From Ferrovibrio xuzhouensis (lineage in GTDB: Bacteria; Pseudomonadota; Alphaproteobacteria; Ferrovibrionales; Ferrovibrionaceae), in assembly GCF_042648965.1 (NCBI RefSeq), contig NZ_JBHRYJ010000001.1, positions 1,364,001-1,428,000 on the forward strand: a DNA stretch of 64,000 nucleotides. The letters are read 5' to 3'. Shown here piece after piece: positions 59,523-64,000 of this stretch (the first letter of the stretch is position 1; each line of letters opens with the position of its first letter). A program made the translations under genes and the position numbers. Below the pieces are notes generated by a model that had not been told where the DNA came from, searched no databases, and saw nothing but the letters and a program-made list of their open reading frames with translations.

Positions 59523-60820
59523 GAAGCTCCCTTATTGAGGCGAATCGACACCGACAGCGCGTGGCCATGCAGCCCCTCGGCCTCGGCCAGCCGCACCGCG
59601 GCGGGGCCGATCCGGTCGAGCGAGGCCTGGTCACACTGGACCAGCGTCGTGCGCTTCATGAAGTCGAGCAGGTTGAGGCCCGAGGCGAAGCGCGCCGCAC
59701 CGGCGGTCGGCAGCACGTGGTTCGGCCCGGCGACATAATCGCCGACCGCTTCCGGCGTATGGCGGCCGAGGAAAATGGCGCCGGCATGACGCACCCGGGC
59801 CGCCAGCACCTGCGGGTCATCGATGGCGAGTTCGAGATGTTCGGGTGCGATGGCGTCGACCAGCGGCACGGCATCGGCAAGCTGCGGCACGGTAATCAGC
59901 GCACCGAAGCGTTCCCACGAGGCAGTGGCGATCGCACTGCGCGGCATGGTCGACAGCTGCTGGCGCACCGCGGCGCCGACCCTGCCGGCAAACGCGGCAT
60001 CGTCGGTGATCAGCACCGACTGCGCCACCTCGTCATGCTCGGCCTGAGAGAGAAGATCGGCGGCGATCCAGGCCGGATCGTTCTTTGCATCGGCGACGAC
60101 GAGGATTTCCGACGGGCCGGCCGGATTGTCGATGCCGACCTGGCCGAACACCATGCGCTTGGCGGTAACGACGAAGCTGTTGCCCGGGCCGGTGATCTTG
60201 TCGACCGGCCTGATCGTCTCGGTGCCATAGGCGAGCGCGGCGACGGCCTGTGCCCCGCCCATGCGATAGGCTTCGGTCACACCGGCGAGTTTCAGCGCCG
60301 CCATCACCAGCGGGTTGAGCTCGCCGCCCGGGGTGGGGACCGCGACGACGACGCGGCGCACCCCGGCGACCACGGCCGGCACGGCATTCATCAGCACCGA
60401 GGACGGATAGGCCGCCTTGCCGCCCGGCACATAGAGGCCGACGGCATCGAGCGGCGTCCAGCGGTGACCGAGCTTCACGCCCTCGGCATCGGTATAGAAA
60501 TCATCGGCCGGCTTCTGCCGGGCATGGAACAGGCGGATGCGCTCGGCGGCGGTTTCCAGCGCGGCCATCGTCGCGGCATCGACCTGGGCGGCGGCGGCAT
60601 CGATCTCGGCCTGGCTGATGCGCAGGCCGAGCCTTGTGCTGTCGACCTGGTCGTATTTCTGGTTCAGCTCGTGCAGCACCGCATCGCCGCGCTTGCGCAC
60701 ATCGGCGATGATGCCGGCCACCACGGCCGAGACATCGGCCTCGGCATCGCGCTTGGCCCTGACCATGGCCTCGAAGCGCCGGGCGAAATCCGGCGCGGTA
60801 GCATTCAGCTCAACGGGCAT
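59519..60820 (-). CDS. hisD: Histidinol dehydrogenase
   Basis: A 433-aa zinc enzyme that makes histidine from histidinol in two NAD-dependent steps. Typical blocks are YVPGGKAAYPSSVLMNAVPA, MGGAQAVAALAYGTETI, DNPAGPSEILVVAD, SQAEHDEVAQ (zinc ligands) and IAPEHLEL. The ATG at 60820 overlaps the end of hisG by 11 nt. It forms an operon with hisG upstream and UPF0262 and the phosphatase downstream. Confidence 0.96.
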   Translation of the reverse strand: MPVELNATAPDFARRFEAMVRAKRDAEADVSAVVAGIIADVRKRGDAVLHELNQKYDQVDSTRLGLRISQAEIDAAAAQVDAATMAALETAAERIRLFHARQKPADDFYTDAEGVKLGHRWTPLDAVGLYVPGGKAAYPSSVLMNAVPAVVAGVRRVVVAVPTPGGELNPLVMAALKLAGVTEAYRMGGAQAVAALAYGTETIRPVDKITGPGNSFVVTAKRMVFGQVGIDNPAGPSEILVVADAKNDPAWIAADLLSQAEHDEVAQSVLITDDAAFAGRVGAAVRQQLSTMPRSAIATASWERFGALITVPQLADAVPLVDAIAPEHLELAIDDPQVLAARVRHAGAIFLGRHTPEAVGDYVAGPNHVLPTAGAARFASGLNLLDFMKRTTLVQCDQASLDRIGPAAVRLAEAEGLHGHALSVSIRLNKGAS

Positions 60821-61481
60821 CGACGGCCTTCCTGAATTTCTCGAGCCAGCCACCGACCTGGTCCGGCCGGGTCTTGAGCGCGGCCCGGTTGACCACCAGC
60901 CGCGACGTCACCTTGGCGATCACTTCCACTTCGACCAGACCGTTGGCCTTCAAGGTCGCGCCGGTCGAGACCAGATCGACGATGCGCCGGCACAGGCCGA
61001 GCGTCGGCGCCAGCTCCATGGCACCGTTCAGCTTGATGCATTCGGCCTGCACGCCGCGGTCGGCGAAATACTTCTGCGTCACGTGCGGATATTTGGTCGC
61101 CACCCGCACATGGCTCCAGCGCTTCGGGTCGTCGCCGGCCGACAGTTCGACCGGCTCGGCGACCGACAGCCGGCAATGACCGATATCGAGATCGAGCGGC
61201 GCATAGATTTCCGGATAGTCGAATTCCATCAGCACATCGTTGCCGGCGACGCCAAGCTGGGCGGCGCCGAAAGCGACGAAGGTGGCGACATCGAAGCTGC
61301 GCACGCGGATCAGTTCGAGGTCCGGATGGTTGGTGGCAAAGCGCAACTTGCGGCTGTTCTCGTCGGAGAAATCGGGTTCGGGCTCGATGCCGGCCGCATG
61401 CATCAGCGGCATCACCTCCTTGAGGATCCGCCCCTTGGGCAGCGCCATCACCAGCTTGCTGTCACTGACTGCCGGACTCAT
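60810..61481 (-). CDS. hisG: ATP phosphoribosyltransferase, short form
   Basis: A 223-aa enzyme catalysing the first step of histidine synthesis. It lacks the C-terminal regulatory domain of long HisG and belongs to the short form, which needs HisZ (not in this window). The catalytic region contains ALPKGRIL, VGVAGNDVL-like (LGVAGNDVLMEF) and the phosphate loop EVEVIAKVTSRLVVN. Start ATG precedes the opening with a plausible RBS. Confidence 0.95.
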   Translation of the reverse strand: MSPAVSDSKLVMALPKGRILKEVMPLMHAAGIEPEPDFSDENSRKLRFATNHPDLELIRVRSFDVATFVAFGAAQLGVAGNDVLMEFDYPEIYAPLDLDIGHCRLSVAEPVELSAGDDPKRWSHVRVATKYPHVTQKYFADRGVQAECIKLNGAMELAPTLGLCRRIVDLVSTGATLKANGLVEVEVIAKVTSRLVVNRAALKTRPDQVGGWLEKFRKAVDAR

Positions 61482-61493
61482 CGCACGATCACC

Positions 61494-61997
61494 CTAATCC
61501 TGAACCTTGTGTTGCGGCGCGCGGCGCACGGGAAACGGCGCACCGATATCCTGCATCTGCGCCTCGATGCATTCGACCTCGAGCCGCACGGCACCGCCGC
61601 CGGCAAACACCAGCGTCAGGATCGCGGCCGGGTCTTCCACGTCGTCGCCGGCCGGCTCCGCCATGATCGACAGCAGTTCCAGCACCGCCCTGTCGTCACC
61701 GCGGTCGAAACCGCTGGTCTGCACCTTCAGCACGCCGTCGAAATGCAGGCCGGCCGCCACCCGGATATGTGGCTCGATGCGGATCAGGCCGCGTCTCGCG
61801 TCGGCCTGGCCCTCGTCTTCCCAGCGGAAGCGGTTGAGCACCAGCGCGAAGCGGCGCTGCTGCGGCTGCCAGGTCATGTCGGCACAGCGGATCGTCGCAT
61901 CCTGCAGGCAGGCCGACAGCACGATCACGTCTTCCGCATCCTCGGCACGCAGGCGCAGGGGTTGGAAGCGGGCGTTCTGTGCGGGGCCGCCGGGCAT
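61494..61997 (-). CDS. DUF2948 family protein
   Basis: A 167-aa protein of unknown function in the alphaproteobacterial DUF2948 family. Hallmarks are LRLRAEDAEDVIVLSACLQDA, NRFRWED and the end RLEVECIEAQMQDIG. It sits between murA (2 nt upstream) and hisG, the usual location. A role in envelope or histidine metabolism is only inferred from position. Confidence 0.93.
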   Translation of the reverse strand: MPGGPAQNARFQPLRLRAEDAEDVIVLSACLQDATIRCADMTWQPQQRRFALVLNRFRWEDEGQADARRGLIRIEPHIRVAAGLHFDGVLKVQTSGFDRGDDRAVLELLSIMAEPAGDDVEDPAAILTLVFAGGGAVRLEVECIEAQMQDIGAPFPVRRAPQHKVQD

Positions 61998-61999
61998 GC

Positions 62000-63280
62000 T
62001 CAGTCCTTCAGCCGTTCGATCACGGCGCCGCAGGCGGCAAGCTTTTCTTCCAGCCGCTCGTAGCCGCGGTCGAGATGATAGACGCGATTGACGGTGGTTT
62101 CGCCTTCGGCCGCCAGGCCGGCCAGCACCAGCGATACCGAGGCCCGCAGGTCGGTCGCCATCACCGGCGCGCCGGTCAGCTTCGGCACGCCGCGCACCAG
62201 CGCCGAGGACCCGTGCACCACGATGTTGGCGCCCATGCGGGCCAGTTCCGGCACATGCATGAAACGGTTCTCGAAGATCGTCTCGGTGATCATCGCCGCG
62301 CCATCGGCCACCGTCATCAGCACCATGGCCTGGGCCTGCATGTCGGTCGGGAAACCGGGATAGGGCTGGGTCAGAAAATCGACGCCGCGCAGGCGGCTGC
62401 CGTTGCGCGCGATGGTCATGCCGCGCGGGGTCTCGTCCACGCTGCAACCCGCCTCGCGCAGCTTGTCGACCACGGATTCGATCAGGTCGATGCGCGTGCC
62501 GGTCAGCTCGACCCGGCCGCCGCAGATCGCCACGGCGGCAGCGTATGTGCCGGTCTCGATGCGGTCGGGCACGATCTGGTGCCTGGCGCCCTGCAGCGAC
62601 GGCTTGCCATGCACGGTGATATGCTCGCTGCCGACGCCCTCGATCTCGGCGCCCATGGCGATCAGGCAGTCGCAGAGGTCGGTGATCTCGGGTTCGCGCG
62701 CGGCATTCTCCAGCACCGTGGTGCCTTCGGCCAGCGCGGCGGCCATCAGCAGATTCTCGGTGGCGCCGACCGAGACCATCGGGAAGCGGATCACCGCGCC
62801 TTTCAGCCCCTTCTTGGCCGTCGCCTTGATGTAGCCGCCCTCGACCGCGATCTCGGCACCGAGCGCCTTCAGGCCCATGATGTGCAGGTCGACCGGCCGC
62901 GTACCGATGGCGCAGCCGCCGGGCAGGGAGACTTCCGCCTCGCCGAAGCGGGCAAGCAGCGGCCCGAGCACCAGGACGGACGCGCGCATCTTGCGCACGA
63001 GATCATAGGGCGCCACCGTCGAGGTGATGGTCCCGGCGTTCAGGTGGATGGTGCGGCCTTCCGGCGTACCATTGCCGCCGTCCATCGAGACATCGACGCC
63101 ATGCTGCTGCAGCAGATGCGCCATGGTGGCGATATCGGCCAGATGCGGCACATTGCCGAGCGTCAGCGTCTGCGGCGTCAGCAGGCTGGCCGCCATCAAC
63201 GGCAGGGCGGCATTCTTGGCGCCGCCGATGGCGATGCTGCCGTCCAGCGGGCGTCCGCCACGCAAGCGAATTCGATCCAT
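62000..63280 (-). CDS. murA: UDP-N-acetylglucosamine 1-carboxyvinyltransferase
   Basis: A 426-aa enzyme for the first committed step of peptidoglycan synthesis. The catalytic Cys123 is in PGGCAIGTRPVDLH, the substrate Lys is in GAKNAALP, and the fosfomycin-binding region is intact. It heads the minus-strand run murA-DUF2948-hisG-hisD-UPF0262-phosphatase. The start matches other MurA proteins (MDRIRLRGGRPL). The promoter presumably lies in the 170 nt before dcd's 3' end. Confidence 0.96.
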   Translation of the reverse strand: MDRIRLRGGRPLDGSIAIGGAKNAALPLMAASLLTPQTLTLGNVPHLADIATMAHLLQQHGVDVSMDGGNGTPEGRTIHLNAGTITSTVAPYDLVRKMRASVLVLGPLLARFGEAEVSLPGGCAIGTRPVDLHIMGLKALGAEIAVEGGYIKATAKKGLKGAVIRFPMVSVGATENLLMAAALAEGTTVLENAAREPEITDLCDCLIAMGAEIEGVGSEHITVHGKPSLQGARHQIVPDRIETGTYAAAVAICGGRVELTGTRIDLIESVVDKLREAGCSVDETPRGMTIARNGSRLRGVDFLTQPYPGFPTDMQAQAMVLMTVADGAAMITETIFENRFMHVPELARMGANIVVHGSSALVRGVPKLTGAPVMATDLRASVSLVLAGLAAEGETTVNRVYHLDRGYERLEEKLAACGAVIERLKD

Positions 63281-63454
63281 AACCCATTGATCCGTAAAGG
63301 GCGCCGTCCCGAGGGCCGGCACCGTGAAAAACCGTGACCGCCTGTCTAGCCCAAGCGCGGCCGAATCGCCAGTGGGCGTCGGCGCACAGGGCAGCCATAT
63401 AAGGGCGGCCGAACGCGTCGGTAAGACCGGCGCCCGACGGAATCCAACCCGAAC

Positions 63455-64000
63455 CTACAGCTTCGGCAGGGTGACGCCGCGCTGGCCCATGTATTTGCCG
63501 GCGCGGTCAGCATAGCTGGTCTCGCAAGGCTGGTCGCCGTGCAGGAACAGGAACTGGCAGGCGCCCTCGTTGGCATAGATCTTCGCGGGCAACGGCGTGG
63601 TGTTGGAGAATTCCAGCGTCACATGGCCTTCCCATTCGGGTTCCAGCGGCGTGACGTTGACGATGATGCCGCAGCGCGCGTAGGTGCTCTTGCCAAGGCA
63701 GATCACCAGCACGTCGCGCGGGATGCGGAAATATTCCACCGTGCGGGCCAGCGCAAACGAGTTCGGCGGAATCACGCAGACATCGGTCTCGCGGTCGACG
63801 AAGCTGGCCGGCGAGAATTCCTTCGGATCGACCACCGCGCTGTCGACATTGGTGAAGATCTTGAACTCGCGGGCGACCCGCGCGTCGTAGCCGTAGGAGG
63901 ACAGACCGTAGGAGATGGTGCCCTCACGCTTCTGCGCCTCGACGAAGGGCTCGATCATGCCGTGATCCCTGGCCATCTGGCGGATCCAGATATCGGACAT
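63455..64000 (-). CDS. dcd: dCTP deaminase
   Basis: A 181-aa enzyme that makes dUTP from dCTP. The motifs RDHGMIEPF, SYGYDARV, KSTYARCGI (active-site Arg/Ser region) and EPEWEGHVTLEFSNTTPLPAKIYANEG are all present. The Met at the window edge looks like the genuine start, though a few more residues upstream cannot be excluded. It is followed by a 170-nt gap and murA on the same strand. Confidence 0.94.
   Translation of the reverse strand: MSDIWIRQMARDHGMIEPFVEAQKREGTISYGLSSYGYDARVAREFKIFTNVDSAVVDPKEFSPASFVDRETDVCVIPPNSFALARTVEYFRIPRDVLVICLGKSTYARCGIIVNVTPLEPEWEGHVTLEFSNTTPLPAKIYANEGACQFLFLHGDQPCETSYADRAGKYMGQRGVTLPKL

Noticed and set aside
63281..63454. Possible tRNA between murA and dcd
   Set aside because: No cloverleaf or conserved T-loop sequence could be assembled.

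Overview
The window is a GC-rich (roughly two thirds G+C by eye) stretch of chromosome from an alphaproteobacterium, most likely of the Rhodospirillales group. This rests on gene content and order: glnD-murJ-trpS followed by usp and a NifU-type gene, maeB next to mutS, and a murA-DUF2948-hisG-hisD-UPF0262-phosphatase run plus infA-maf-rng-yacG. These are inferences from family knowledge; no search was run. No rRNA, tRNA, CRISPR array, prophage or intact insertion sequence was seen.

Layout. 1-4.2 kb: an operon for a glycine-zipper lipoprotein, a Sel1-repeat protein and a DnaJ protein, then a Bax-like glucosaminidase and a NifU-domain Fe-S protein. 4.3-7.1 kb: an adenylate cyclase, an orphan RutB hydrolase behind a sigma-54-type promoter, and a PAS protein. 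7.1-14.3 kb: housekeeping block usp, DUF2333, trpS, murJ, glnD. 14.4-28 kb: accessory block with an SDR, a lipoprotein, an unknown gene behind a second sigma-54-type promoter, a LysE exporter, a secreted intradiol dioxygenase-like protein, a TetR regulator with a DUF1127 gene, a TRAP-TAXI transporter, DinB, threonine synthase, a GFA protein, a chimeric low-GC ORF, YkgJ and DUF6481 proteins and a cold-shock gene. 28-33.2 kb: mutS and maeB, divergent. 33.3-41.3 kb: two paralogous periplasmic binding proteins around a GntR regulator, then a Liv-type ABC importer. 41.3-47.4 kb: a Gdx/SugE exporter under a guanidine-II riboswitch, a large chemoreceptor, ahpD, ahpC and oxyR, and a GNAT enzyme. 47.4-58.6 kb: two sensor kinases, mlaA, the yacG/rng/maf/infA run, a molybdopterin-fold protein, a DapA homologue, a SIMPL protein with a decayed partial copy, and a Pelota-like protein. 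58.6-64 kb: phosphatase, UPF0262, hisD, hisG, DUF2948, murA and dcd.

How parts fit together. The most informative signals are regulatory. (1) A textbook guanidine-II riboswitch (two hairpins with ACGR loops) lies before a Gdx exporter. (2) Two strong -24/-12 promoters lie before rutB and before an unrecognised 172-aa gene, which suggests nitrogen or RpoN control. (3) The same palindromic core GTCCGACAATC occurs before the TRAP-TAXI operon and in the promoter region of the ABC operon next to a FadR-type GntR gene, so one regulator may control both importers. (4) A TetR promoter carries an operator between -35 and -10 and would give a leaderless mRNA. The clearest sign of foreign DNA is about 750 bp of low-GC sequence at 25.4-26.1 kb, fused in frame to the front of a periplasmic solute-binding gene.
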